Below are positions 32,979 through 44,097 of a stretch of DNA of 64,000 bases, piece after piece. The DNA is taken from contig JAZBRS010000035.1 in NCBI GenBank assembly GCA_037176725.1, positions 52,090,001 through 52,154,000 on the forward strand, written 5' to 3'. A program made the translations under genes and the position numbers. Each line of letters begins with the position of its first letter. Position 1 is the stretch's first letter. The DNA comes from Posidonia oceanica (taxonomy: Eukaryota > Streptophyta > Magnoliopsida > Alismatales > Posidoniaceae). The notes below the pieces were generated by a model. That model saw nothing but the letters and a program-made list of their open reading frames with translations, was not told the DNA's origin and ran no database searches.

Positions 32979-33150
32979 TCTAATAATCACTGAGTAACTG
33001 GGTATCGTGCCTCAGTAAGCATTGATATTCACGTAAAAAGGTGATTAGAGGATAAAAGAGAAAAAAAATCTAACAATTACTGAGTAACTGGGTATCGTGC
33101 CTCAGTAAGCATTGGTTTCATGTAAAAAGGTGATTAGAGGATAAAAGGAA
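32979..33150 (+). repeat. Tandem duplication in the Athila 3' region
   Basis: Two copies of about 90 bp, starting near 32,979 and 33,069, each with CTGAGTAACTGGGTATCGTG and ending AGAGGATAAAAG. Confidence 0.9.
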
Positions 33151-33800
33151 AAGAAAAAAAAGTCTTGTCTTTGAGCCTTTAGCTACTCGAGTGATTAAGT
33201 CCTAAGGGATGCCTTCATATCTAGTAACCTAAAGCCGTCTGGTTTGGGATCGAGTAACCTAAAGCTCGCTAAATGGGTAGCTAAGAATAAAGTCTAAGAA
33301 AGCAAGACACAACTCAATGAAATAAAATTGCCAAGGTGGTAAGATTGGATATGAAAACCCATGCTAAGGTCTATTGCACAAACACAAGGTACATATGAGA
33401 AAATTTTTAAGAAGATGATGTGAAAAATAAGACGGAGTCTCTATGATGACAAGATGAGGGTTCTCAACAAATGTTAAACCAGAGGGTTAAGACACTTGGG
33501 AACTTTGGATCTTCTTAATTGAGTATGGTAATGTAGATATTGTAGATTTTTCATTTTCTTTATTTTTCACATTCTTTATTCCTTGATCTTTTTCTTCTAG
33601 AATTTTATGGGTAAATCCGCTACAAACCCTCACAAGACACCACTCGTCCACTAGAGCAACCTAAGGATTTAAAAGCTTGTTGCACATGCTAAGTACAATC
33701 GCGACTCCAGCGAAAGTGAGTTAGGATTTTCTTATTTTTCTTATATTATGTTAGAGTCAGTTTTGCTCGAGGACTAACAAAAGATAGGTATGGGGGTGTT
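33151..33800 (+). other. 3' untranslated region and polypurine tract of the Athila element
   Basis: Non-coding. Ends with TTTTGCTCGAGGACTAACAA and the purine-rich AAAAGATAGGTATGGGGGTG just before the 3' LTR, as is usual in Athila elements, where this tract primes plus-strand synthesis. No gene was seen. Confidence 0.75.
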
Positions 33801-35140
33801 TGATTAACTCATAATTCATACATATTTTATTCTCCATATTTATTGATTAATGTACATAAATAATGCTACTCGAGGTGTTTTGTGTAAATTTTGCAGGAAC
33901 CTGAGGACCTGAAAAGAATTGAGAAAAAGAAGGAAGAGAAAAGAATAAAAGATAAAAAGAAATTCAAATCCAATCAAGGATATTTTAAAGGAGAAGAGAA
34001 AAGAATTTTCTAGATACGTAGAGAGGTCAAATACACGTTTTCCACGTGTGTCAATACTAAGAGAAAGATAAGCTAACAGATTGACTAAGTTGGAGATCAT
34101 CTGGGATGACGTGAACGCCTCCCAGGTGCCTGAATGTGCATCCGGCGCCTTCTAGGCACCCAATCAAGATAATGCTGACTCAATTTTTGGCTATCACATT
34201 TATTACTTGGAAATATCTTGTATTTGAAACCTAATTTTTATGTTTTGTACTCGGATTTGTCTCCGAGATAATGAAGTCTCTATAAGCCTATAAAAGGACT
34301 CCTTGTATAGATCTAGATCATCTACCATCTTCTAGGCTTAGACTCTCTTTCTCTTTTGTTGTAGAGATCTTCAAGTGTCCCTATTTTGTAATCTCAGGTT
34401 CTATCAATAAAGTATTATTTTTCTTCAATTATGTCCCTTATTTCATTCCTTTTAGTTAAGTTTTTATTTTCTATCATCTCCATGAGTAGCTAAATCTCTT
34501 TTTACATCTAGGGTTCTTGAAGTTAGATCTAGGATAAGATTGCAATATTTAGTCTCATCTCGTTTTCTATGCTTCATGATTATTGTCTCTTTCTTATTAT
34601 TTACTGTTGCAATTATATTTTGATAGATCATTATTAATCACCTATTCTCATGGTCTATACTTAATGATTGTTGCATAGAAATAAGAAATGTTTTATACAT
34701 CTTATTATCTTGGTATATTATGCTAACATGCATCTTGATAGATCATCATAGAATCATGTTTCTTTATGATTTATTCTTGCTATTGGTATGTTAGACCTTG
34801 ATATTGCATAGTAGGTGTTTCATCTTCATGCATTATTCTTGTTTAATAATAACCCTTGATAGTTAGAACTTGTTGCAAAAGATGAAATGAACTAGATATT
34901 TGCATGATCCACTATGATCTAATGGATAGAAACTCTAGATGTGCTTTTTACTATTGATATTCTCTTTGTGATTCCTTCCTCTTAATTAGCTTTAGATATA
35001 ATCCATTATTCTCTTAATTTTCTAATGTGCATTTCACAATCATTGTTTTTAAACCCTTTTCTCTGTAAGATTGATCTGTATTTGCCTTTGTACTACATAG
35101 TACACCGTGCACTTGCAAGGAAGTAAAATTTTACACATCA
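33801..35140 (+). repeat. 3' LTR of the Athila-type element
   Basis: TGATTAAC...TTTACACATCA, partner of 2,697-4,040, followed by the right GGATG target duplication at 35,141-35,145. TATAAAA at 34,289-34,295 and AATAAA at 34,406-34,411. Most differences from the 5' LTR are transitions. Confidence 0.95.
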
Positions 35141-35145
35141 GGATG

Positions 35146-35737
35146 GTGCGGTTTGTTGGATGGATGGGTAGGCCGGAGTTGTATGATAATACAGGGTATA
35201 TTGTGTTGATAGGCCTTGGATTAGGCAGTTTATTGTAGGGCTTGGCGGCACAGTGTATGTATTCCCGGGGATAGGTGCAGTTATCGGGCCCTGGTGAGAA
35301 CTTAGGAAGGAAGGTCCATGCATGAGTGGAAGTTGTGGGCTCCTAGGTGAGAGGTTATGCTGAGCCATGAATTGGTGGGCTTGATTAGTTGCTCCCTCGG
35401 GCAGTTAATGGGAATTGACCAACAAAGGCGATACTATATGGGAAGTTGCCCTTCGGAGCATATGTTCAAATGGCGCACTCCATGACTGAGAATAGTTTAC
35501 TTCTCCTTCTCCTTCAACTTCCGCTTGACTCCCATGGTAATTTGGTGAAGAGGCCGTCGGAGTAGGGCCCCTAAAGGAATAATTGTACGGTATGGACGCA
35601 TGGGGGAACTTCCGACGGCCATCTTGCTACATGAACCTAGGGGTTTCCGGCCCTTCTGAAATCGGGGTGTTAAATAGGAACTCGCTTTGGCTCATTGAAC
35701 TACTTGCTTGTGCTGCAGAAGTTGAGGCGGATGACAT
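35146..35737 (-). pseudogene. Gag N-terminus of element B
   Basis: From ATG 35,737 (MSSASTSAAQASSSMSQSEF) the minus-strand frame runs through a serine/proline/glutamine-rich region (PLMHGPSFLSSHQGP) to the Athila insertion at 35,140, with in-frame stops near 35,629 (TAG) and 35,407 (TAA). It continues at 2,690 downwards as SPPSYPSHHYLG. The start is chosen because it is the first ATG of this frame and the composition matches Gag N-termini of this group. Confidence 0.75.
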
Positions 35738-36530
35738 GTTGATGCGCTCTTGATAGTGTTGATCGGCCTCCTTGGTGAAACTGTTTTTTTAGCTATTACA
35801 AGTGTTTTGAAAAAGAAATTAAAGACTCTTTTAACGACACTACTTCCTAGACTATTACAAGTGCTTTGAAAAGGAAATTATAGACTCAACTTGAAGAAAT
35901 AGAAGAAAAGTAATTACAACTCTCTGAACAAAATAACCACCCAACAGTTGCTTTGACGTTTCTATAACCTGTTCTCCTAATCACAATCAACCACAACCTG
36001 CAAACAAGGCACCAAACATGCGTATTGGTGACACAGGAATCCACTTGAAACACCCAAATAGTGCTTGAGCTGCAAGGGACAAGTGTCGCTGATCTGATTG
36101 GCGACAAGGTTAGTCGCCGATCAAGACAGCGATGGCACTCAGCATCGATTCTACTGGTGATGAGAAAGCCTACACTTCCGACAATCAAAATCTGTTTTGG
36201 ACAGATCACGCGTCAAACAAGTGTGGCAAAAACAGGTTAACAGACAGAACGCCGATTTTACTTGTTCGAATAATTAGTTGATGGATTGATTTAACCTACA
36301 TTCAATCAACTGTCAAGTTCCTAAGGCAAGGGTAAGGCTAAGTTCGTGGGATCTAGGGTTACGCAATAGGATTTTATCTCTTTAGGCACCTCCCTTTGAC
36401 CTTCGTTAAGGTCCACCAAGAGGGCCTAGGCGGTGGATTTGTCTCTCTATAGAGGAGCCCGCAACCAAGGATTCTGTCCTTAGGGTCGTATCCTAACAAA
36501 CCACAAAGCAATAAATAAACATAAAATACT
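35738..36530 (-). other. Leader of element B, gag-proximal part
   Basis: Non-coding sequence upstream of gag. A ~60-bp imperfect duplication (CTATTACAAGTG(T/C)TTTGAAAA) lies at 35,791-35,885. Interrupted at 36,530 by the solo LTR and resumes at 38,917. Confidence 0.6.
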
Positions 36531-38911
36531 TGTAATGACCCGCGTCGCCACTCACAAGATCCATTAGCCTAAATAAATTTAAACATAAACAAATGTTAAG
36601 TTTACAAATAATTACAGGCTAATACAATAAATATCTACCAGGAACCTACAATGGACGGCTACGTGACTCCAACTATGTGCACTATGAATGCAAACCGCTA
36701 CTCGCTTGCACTTGCAACTAAAACCACAAGGAAAACATGTGAGTGACCAGAAGTGTCACCCAACACACACCCCACGAAAAACCAGGTCAAAATCGGAATA
36801 AAACCTCTATTTGGAATTAAACCAGAACAAAACCTCATCTAAAACCATTTTATCATTTAATTCCATTTCAATCATTTTCTCCAATGCCCTAAGCCAATCT
36901 ATTGAAATCATTATTTATTTCAAAGCTCGATAATCAAATCACGGCCTCATTGGCCAAAACTTTGCAAAATGCCACAACACAGCAAAGGCAGAAAAGCTCA
37001 AGGCCCACTTTGGCCAGAAACCTCAAAACCATAACGGAAACACAATGAGTCGTGCTACTTGACACCAAGCAACCAACTCTGGCCCACAAGCAGTCACCGA
37101 AGCACATTGCACTCACTGCCACAGACACCCGCCCTGTGGAGGAGCGTGCCCGTTCCGACGTCCTCCCACCTGAAGGAGACTCAAAAGCAATCTACACCTG
37201 GGAAGCTACTCGCCCCACCTAGGTAAGCTGTCCACACTTGGGACAAGACCACAAGCACGCACTATCGGCACCCAAAACTCAGTGCTCGAACCTCTCAAGG
37301 ATCCTCAGCACCCACAAGAGTCTCGGTACCCATAGCGACGAGTGTATCATAACCAGCTACGTAGGAGTATCATACCTCTTGAGTCCACTGCCACGATACT
37401 CCTAGGTACAAACGATACCTCGACCCACAGACCTCAACCTCAGAGACGTGTCCAACACACCAGGAACGTCATCACATTCCCAGGTCCTGACAACACAACC
37501 CCCAGGTTTTGGACCCAGCAAACCACGGCAAAATTTCTTTGAAAACACATCTATATTTTCCTCAAAATCATTTTCATGCCGCCAGATAATCCACAAAAAC
37601 CAATGCATAAATCAACACTAAATATACTAATTAACATCCCATCCAAAAACACCCTTGGAACAGCCTCAGGTCTAGATTGGCAGACCGAAATGGGTCGGTC
37701 GACCGGACCAGGGACTTGTGCCCACTTCCAGGTTCAGGTTCGGCAGACTGAAATGGGTTGGTCGACTGGACCAGCTTGCTATCGTGGCATGCCAAATTGG
37801 GTCAGTTGACCGAACCTGAGTCCTGTCACACCAAGAGCTCAATCGGTAGACCGAATGAATTTGGTTGACCGAACTAGGACTCAAGAGCATACTCAGGAGT
37901 AGGTTCGGCACACCAAATGAAATTGGCATACCGAATCAGACGAGTGCAGAATAATAGAGAGTTTAAACCCAAAATCCCAAAAATGCAATCCACCAACATA
38001 CCCAACCAAATCCAACATGCAATATATCAAAATGAGTGTATTGAAACAAGGAATCATTCAACACCAAGATCGCACCAATTCATAGCATATAACTCTCAAA
38101 ATCCCAAGAAAACCATTAATTGAATAGTATAAACCAAAACTAAATAACTTCGATTAAAAATCACATAATCACCCAAAAATCTTGAAATCACTTCCATCAC
38201 GTTCAAATCATCACAAGCAATCCAAATATGTAATTTCTAAGCTAATTGGAGCTAAGGTGTGGGATGTGCACCTTATGGGAGGCACACTGTCCACCCAACT
38301 CTGCTATCCTCGCACTCCGCCGGCGATCCTCTACAGCACCGGAGCTCCTCGCGGCCTCAAGGTCGATGATCGAAGCTCACCACCACCACACGAACACAGG
38401 GGAGGAGGTCGACGATCGCGCTCTCCCCGCCACTCACTCTCTGTCTCCGTCTCTCTCTCTCTTTCTCTCTTGGATTGGGAGGAAGAAGAGAAGGTGAAGG
38501 AAGGAGGAGAGGGCTCAGAGTGGATGAGGAGAAGAGGAAGAAGGAGGTTGGTGCACGAGGGAGTGGAGGGAGAAGGAAGAAATGAGGAGTGATGGGGAAA
38601 CCACCGCCCTCAATCCTTAAATAGGCAGGTTGGAGAAGGTGTGCATGAGCACAACAACCACTCAAGGGTATGTGCACACAACCACACATCCAAAATTGCA
38701 AGCAAACCTGCCATTCTCCCCACCAACCAGACAATCCCACGAGCGACAACCACCCCTCCGCACCAACACAAGCATAAGGCCCCATAGCAAAAGCCAAGGC
38801 CCCACAAGCAAAACACTGCAAGAGCCACGCGAGCCTGTAACACCCGTCTATAGTTAAAACAATTCATTGAATCCGCTTAATTACAAGGGACATGAATTCA
38901 TGGGTGTTACA
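36531..38911 (-). mobile_element. Solo LTR, 2.38 kb, TSD ATACT
   Basis: On the plus strand it runs from TGTAATGACCC to GGGTGTTACA; ATACT flanks both ends (36,526-36,530 and 38,912-38,916). Orientation is minus because a TATA-like CTATTTAAGG lies at 38,625-38,616 on that strand, before long CT-rich sequence. It contains five GGTCGACC-type palindromic units (37,671-37,945). The open frames around 38,180-38,870 encode arginine/proline-rich low-complexity peptides without a domain. It belongs to a family different from B, C, D and Athila. Confidence 0.9.
37671..37945. repeat. Five palindromic units in the solo LTR
   Basis: Units near 37,675, 37,740, 37,788, 37,850 and 37,907. The clearest is GGCAGACCGAAATGGGTCGG followed by TCGACCGGACC; others read GGTAGACCGAAT...GGTTGACCGAAC. 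Pairing is kept while bases vary. Spacing is about 50-65 bp. Confidence 0.75.
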
Positions 38912-38916
38912 ATACT

Positions 38917-39656
38917 AGAGTACCAAGTATCTACTAAGGGCTATTATTGGCTCAGGGAGAAGAAAGGAGTCAATAACAATACCTTAGGACACCTTAAGTT
39001 CTCAATCTAACTATCGCAATCAAACACAGAGTATGAGAGAGCGACTTGCACTGGCCCAATTCACTCGGCTTGATTCTTCTAATTAGAGAGAGATTCCCTT
39101 AAGGAATGTTAACTCTAATATTAAACAAATAGTTTCCACCCTAGTGGTGGACGTCAAACAAGTCCTAAAAACTGTTAAAAAAATCAAAAAACACAGTGGA
39201 CAAGGTTTTTTTTTAATTTTGCACTACTGCAAATCTAAAAAAAGTTGATGTAAACAAAATAAAAAACAAACAATCCGCAGGGAACAACCCGTCCAGATCC
39301 AGTTGCTTTTGACAGAGGCGCCGAATTGAGTAGCCGCCTCTAAGTGCGACGAGATTCGGCGCTGTGTATACTGGCAGCTAGATTTGGAGGCTATCTTACG
39401 TCAGAAGAAGGCTTGATTTGGTCACCACGGTCACAGGCGTTGAGATATGTCGACGCCTCTAGATGTCAAGAATCATTGCTCGTGTCGCGGTGGCTAGAAA
39501 TGGGTACTCTTCTAACCATTAGAAAAACCCGATAGAAGGTTTAGGTGTCGTGAAACCCTATACGCATGACCACCAGACCTAAAACGACACCTAGATCTAA
39601 GAAAATAAATGGAGAAAGCAAAGGTCTACTTACGTAGCACAGAGGGTTGGCTTAAG
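38917..39656 (-). other. Leader of element B, LTR-proximal part
   Basis: Continues the leader after the solo LTR up to the primer-binding site. No gene recognised; a few GCCGCCTC-containing hairpin remnants at 39,310-39,460 resemble those in the family-B LTRs. Confidence 0.6.
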
Positions 39657-39678
39657 CCAGTCTCACCATGATCACTAA
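39657..39678 (-). other. Decayed primer-binding site of element B
   Basis: TTAGTGATCATGGTGAGACTGG on the minus strand right after the LTR. It matches a Tat-type site TTGGCGA(C/T)CAC(A/G)GTGGGA if several C-to-T or G-to-A changes are allowed (compare the intact site at 31,646-31,662). Confidence 0.65.
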
Positions 39679-39683
39679 TTTTC

Positions 39684-41561
39684 TTTGGATGTGGATTTGG
39701 GGATGTTGATTAAGACGTCAACGCTTCCAAGTACATCGACGACTTGTTGTGATCGCCATTTGTCAATTCGCGGTGTCGGCTGGCAAGATGCCTACAAGAG
39801 ATGGAGATTTGGGTCCTCGGATCACTAGATCAATGGCAGGGTATTGTCCAACGGTGTCTTCGTGGTATGCAGCGTACTCCTTTCCTTCAAAACAAATGAG
39901 ATAGATTTGGGTAAGTCCGGGCATGTAGTAAATAATCTAACGAAAATAATGAAATGTATAAATAAACAGAAATGATACATACCGGGGGTAGTTCCCCACA
40001 TGCATATGCTATGAGCCTATCTAAGGAATGCGATAATGTAATAATAAAAAAATTGATTGGAACAAATACTCCCTTCACTCTCTATGATGTATGCTGTGGG
40101 ATGAGGAAGCGGAGACATAGATAGAGCTCCAGCTAGGCACGATCTCTGAGATCTAGGTTTTTTTCACAGGATTTTGGCAGAGTGGGGCTAGAAATCTCTC
40201 AAGATCTATCTCTCAAAGTTATGGTCTCTCTCAGATTCTCTAAGAACTCTCCCAGTCTAGAAAATGCCTTACTCTCTTCTAGAAATTGCCTCCTCCTGAG
40301 CTCTAGCTCTAGGGGTATATTTATAGAGTCTAGGGGTGCTAGATCTCGTGGGAGGATGAGTGGATAAGATCTAAGTTTTAAATTTAAATTTTTTAAATTA
40401 AAAATCAGATATTTTTACTTGTCGCCGCTTGTATTCTATTTTTAATGACGTAGAAATGATGTAGAAGATCAGTTAAAATATTCCACGTAAGCTAGTCGCC
40501 GCTATAACCGGTGCCAAGCTGACGTGGAAACGCCATAGAAGATCAAATAAAATATTCCACGTAAGCAAGTCGCCGCTATGAATGGTGCCGAGTTGACATG
40601 GAAATGACGTAGAAGATCGCTTAGATAATAAAAATACTCTACGTAAGCTAGTCGCCGATATGAGCGGTGCCAAGCTGCTGGAATGTTCTAGACTTATCTT
40701 TATTATTTTTGAATGTGGTTTTGAATTAAAAACATGATAATTAACTCAAAACCCTTGTTTTAACTAAAATAAAGAAATATCATTTTAAGATTATCGTCAT
40801 TCATTTTTCTAGAACTTTCTGGCATTTTCCTTAATTAATTGCTACGATGTATATAATATACCGTATATTTAAGTGCTAGGAAAATTATAGAAATAATAAT
40901 AATTATGAGAAAAATATCAGAATATTTTATAAAGATCCCATATATTATATTAAAGCCTTGGATGACAGAATATGTTGAGAGAATGTGGCAGAATTCTCGT
41001 CGCCTATTAGCATGACGACGACACTTAACTAGTGACCTCTTGCACTGGTGACTAGCAGTGTCGCCGCATAAGGAGGCAACGAATTGATCTTTTACAGTTT
41101 CCTCTTGTCTTTTATATTAATCCCAAGAGGTACGTTAAAAGTTCGGAAAAGCTTCAGAAATTTCATAAAATCGTAAAAGCATGTTATTTAACATTAAAAT
41201 ACTCAAATCTGCCACTAATTTGAGTGCAACGAGAGTATTAACTCTACCATAGCTAATAAACTCGCATTAAATAATGTTAAAAGGTACCCAAATTTGAGTA
41301 GAATAAGAGTGTTAGCTCTGCCACAACTAACAGACTTATACTGAGAAAAAGTATTCAAGGTACTCAAACTTGCCACTAGTTTGAGTGTGTCAGCTCTACC
41401 ACAACTAACGACCTTGAATCAAGTAAAATTAAGTGATATTTTTAAATAAATTATGGAAAAACTGGAAAATGTGTTATACGTCCTTAGTTATATGATCTAA
41501 GGCGCCTCAAGATTTCCTATCCTTAATTGACTCTTGGAAATGCGAAAATGGGATATCTACA
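39684..41561 (-). repeat. 5' LTR of element B
   Basis: Minus strand: TGTAGATATCCC at 41,561 to CATCCAAA at 39,684. Homologous over its length to the solo LTRs at 11,104 and 45,631 but longer (1,878 versus 1,646 and 1,529 bp). Minus-strand TATAAATA at 40,325-40,318. It marks the right end of element B, which is inserted in a MULE remnant; GATGC at 41,562-41,566 should be its target duplication, but the partner is outside the window. Confidence 0.88.
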
Positions 41562-41566
41562 GATGC

Positions 41567-41835
41567 ATATGCCAATTAAGAGGAATGGGTCACAACTACA
41601 AAGTTCAGAGCCACCTATAATGATAAAGTTCCTCCTACAAAAAGGAAAGAGTATTGGCCTACAGTTGCTGATGACAGACATCTCCTTCCTCCCAAGTGTT
41701 GGCCTCAACCTAGAAGAAGAAGAAATGCAAGAAGAGAATCACAATGTAGTAGAAAAATTAAAAGGCAATGCAAAAAATGCAAGTAGCTAGATCACTATGT
41801 AAGGAAATGCAAGAATGTACCTACGAGTTGATAAT
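41567..41835 (+). pseudogene. MULE transposase C-terminal remnant
   Basis: Plus-strand frame with VPPTKRKEYWPTVADDRHLL, PPKCWPQPRRRRNARRESQC and a CCHC zinc knuckle (QCKKCK, stop, LDHYVRKCKN). The W-P...PP...R-P...RR spacing followed by CX2CX4HX4C is the usual end of Mutator-like transposases; one TAG interrupts the knuckle. Upstream sequence is cut off by element B. An alternative is another zinc-knuckle protein. Confidence 0.55.
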
Positions 41836-41844
41836 ATAGTAACA

Positions 41845-42345
41845 CTCTATGAGACATGATAATGTTTGTATCACACTCTATGAGACATGATTCTGTGTAG
41901 TGAGACATGATAATTTTTATATCATACTCTATGAGACATGATTTTGTGATATTTAAGTATCACACTCTGTGAGACATTATTAATATTGCAAACCTAATAA
42001 TAATGAGACATGATTGAGGTGAAATGAGACATGAATATGGTGAAATGAGACATGATTGAGGTGAAATGAGACATTATTAATGTAAAATGTGACATGCTTA
42101 AGGATAAAAAAAACAAGATTCAACATTTAGTAGACCTGTTAACAACTTTGTAGATAGATAATTAGTTAAAATTTACATCAGAAATGAGACATTAATACTA
42201 TTGCAAGCCTGATAATAATGTCTCATGAGACATTATTAAGGTAAAATGAGATATGATTGAGGTGAAATGAGACACGAATAAGGTAAAATAAGACATGATT
42301 GAGGTGAAATGAGACATGATTAAGGTGAAATAAGACAAGAAGGGC
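41845..42345 (+). repeat. Irregular GAGACATGA tandem repeat
   Basis: About 20 copies of (T/A)GAGACATGATT with spacer GAGGTGAAA or ATCACACTCTA, period mostly 22-35 bp. No coding potential. A perfect small hairpin ATTCCACT-TTTG-AGTGGAAT follows at 42,411-42,430. Confidence 0.85.
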
Positions 42346-42596
42346 AATATTGGAATGTAAAGAAGCCCATGACCCTTTCTTGCAAAAAAAATAACTAGTC
42401 CTATCTTGCCAATTCCACTTTTGAGTGGAATTATGTTGCCAATTTCACATTATCTTTAGATAACATTATACATGCTTCTTTTGGTGATTTTTTTGAATGA
42501 AAGGAAATTTGATTGGTAGACTTTAGAATTTGTAAGTGAGAGGTGTTTGTAATTGTTTTTTTTTTTGGGCATGGTTGTGCCATAGTGATTATTGAC

Positions 42597-42845
42597 ACCT
42601 ACAAATGTGGATGCCAATATTATGCATGTAGTTAAGAGAATTCAATCTCGTACGAATGCAAGAAGAAATATGTTGTATTGTTAGTGTTGGATTATGAAAA
42701 ATACAGATGCCACGTGGCATAGCTCTATTATGCATGTAGTTAAAGAGAATTCAATCTCGTATAAATGCAAGAAAAAATATGCTTTAATGTTAGTGGTTGA
42801 TTAACAAATATAAATACAGATACTACATGACATAGCTAGTTGTTA
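42597..42845 (+). repeat. Two-copy tandem duplication
   Basis: Two copies (about 42,600-42,722 and 42,723-42,842) sharing TATTATGCATGTAGTTAA and GAGAATTCAATCTCGTA. Function unknown. Confidence 0.8.
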
Positions 42846-43496
42846 AGAAAAAAGTAAAAGTTAGTAATATAGTATAGATATAGATAAATAGATAGATACA
42901 GTTATAGATGAGTTGTGACCATTATCATGAAATGTAAAAAAAGAAAAAAGAAAACGTCGACCGAAGCCCATTGACTTGATCATGGGAAAACTACAAAAGG
43001 TAGCCATGCTAACTGTTGAGAGGCCTCTTGCAGTCAACACCATTTTCCCCGTAATTTCTTAGGCCACATTTGGTAATGATTATTTACTCTAGCGTATTTA
43101 TAATAAGCTGGTTTGGATGAAAAAGCTAAACCAACAAGAAAAAAAATGCCAATTTATTGAAAAACGCTAGCATTTTTCTCATATGTAAAACTCATAAAAT
43201 ACGTTAAAATAAAAAACTAGCTGAGAGAGCTTTTTTGAGAAACGCCACTTCTTTCTAATTTATTTCCTATTTTATTCTCTTTGAAGGAACAAAATTACAA
43301 ACCAACCAAAACACAAAACACAACTCAAATCCTTTCAGCCCTTTCTCTCCCGTCCAAACGTCTCTCGTTCGCCCTTCTCCTTTTCTCACCCGTCCCAACC
43401 TCTCCCTTTCTCTCCCGTCCCTTTCTCTCCTGTTCACCCTTCTCCCTTTCTCACGTCGGCAACGCAATTGTAGGCGGGGAGTTGGAGGCGCAGTTG

Positions 43497-43697
43497 TAGC
43501 TCTCACATGCAGGAGGTTGGTGATGCCGAGCACGAAGCAGATGGAGTCGAGGATGTTGGACTTGCCGGACCCGTTGAGCCCGATGATGGCATTGAAGAAG
43601 GGGTCGAATCCAGGGACGACGGTTCTAGTGGTGTAGGACTTGAACCCCTCCAAGTAGATCTCCCTCCAAGTAGATCTCCCTGATGTGCATCGTTGGA
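43497..43697 (-). pseudogene. SMC2: Captured SMC2 (condensin) N-terminal fragment
   Basis: Minus strand: [10 protein letters not shown], then [40 protein letters not shown] and TNLLHVRA, a near-exact match to the start of plant SMC2 with Walker [12 protein letters not shown]2 is the ATPase core of condensin. Only about 55 codons are present, and similarity ends after VRA. A 16-bp tandem duplication (GGAGATCTACTTGGAG) at about 43,646-43,680 shifts the frame after the tenth codon. The upstream GC-rich stretch (43,700-43,860) is probably the captured 5' untranslated region. Confidence 0.85.
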
Positions 43698-44024
43698 TGG
43701 TGCCCTACTTTGAGCGCTGCGCTGGGAGGTGGGGGGAGTGGAGGGAAGACCTGAAGAGGTGGAAATGGGGACGAGGGAAGGGGAAGGGAGAGGTGATGTG
43801 GGTGAGAAGGGAAGTGGTTGGGATTCAGAGGTCGAAGCCCTAGAAGAGGAGGAAGAAGAAGGTGGAAAGGTGTGGGTTTTGGGGCAAGATAATTTGGTCA
43901 TTTCATGGAAAAACGTTAATTCACATGTTATTGCATCCAAATAAGATTATCTTATTGCAGATAAGCTTCCAAATAAACTTTTAAATGAAGCTGCTTAAAA
44001 AAAGTTAAGGTAATGCTTTTTTCT

Positions 44025-44068
44025 CTTTAGTGTATTTGAAAAAGTTAACTTTTTTAAATACACTAAAG
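44025..44068. repeat. Near-perfect 22-bp inverted repeat
   Basis: Arms CTTTAGTGTATTTGAAAAAG and its complement meet at GTTAAC with a single mismatch and no loop. It lies at the right end of the Harbinger-like element and probably derives from its subterminal repeats. Confidence 0.9.
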
Positions 44069-44097
44069 AAAAAAAAGTGTTATCAAACGCTACCTTA

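Larger units (their letters stand above)
2697..35140 (+). mobile_element. Athila-type LTR retrotransposon with nested insertions
   Basis: Plus-strand element bounded by two LTRs of about 1.34 kb (2,697-4,040 and 33,801-35,140), which I judge by eye to be roughly 93-95% identical, and flanked by GGATG duplications. Own sequence: 5' LTR, primer-binding site, leader, gag-protease frame (5,211-8,018), a short 3' region (32,946-33,800), and 3' LTR. No reverse transcriptase or integrase of its own is visible, so it looks non-autonomous, unless pol was lost when the block 8,054-32,945 inserted. That block contains elements C, D, E and a solo LTR. Confidence 0.92.
43062..44094. mobile_element. PIF/Harbinger-like element carrying an SMC2 fragment
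   Basis: Imperfect terminal inverted repeats GGCCACATTTGGTAATGA (left) and GGTAGCGTTTGATAACAC (right, reverse complement), with further similarity (CTNTAGYGTATTTA) to about 40 bp, flanked by TTA at 43,059-43,061 and 44,095-44,097. TTA target duplications and GGCC...TTTGG ends are typical of Harbinger/Tourist elements. The interior holds a host gene piece and no transposase, so it is a Pack-type non-autonomous element. Confidence 0.68.

Noticed and set aside
38182..38821. Frames of 136 and 154 codons on both strands
   Set aside because: CT/GA-rich part of the solo LTR gives low-complexity R/E- or S/L-rich peptides on both strands.
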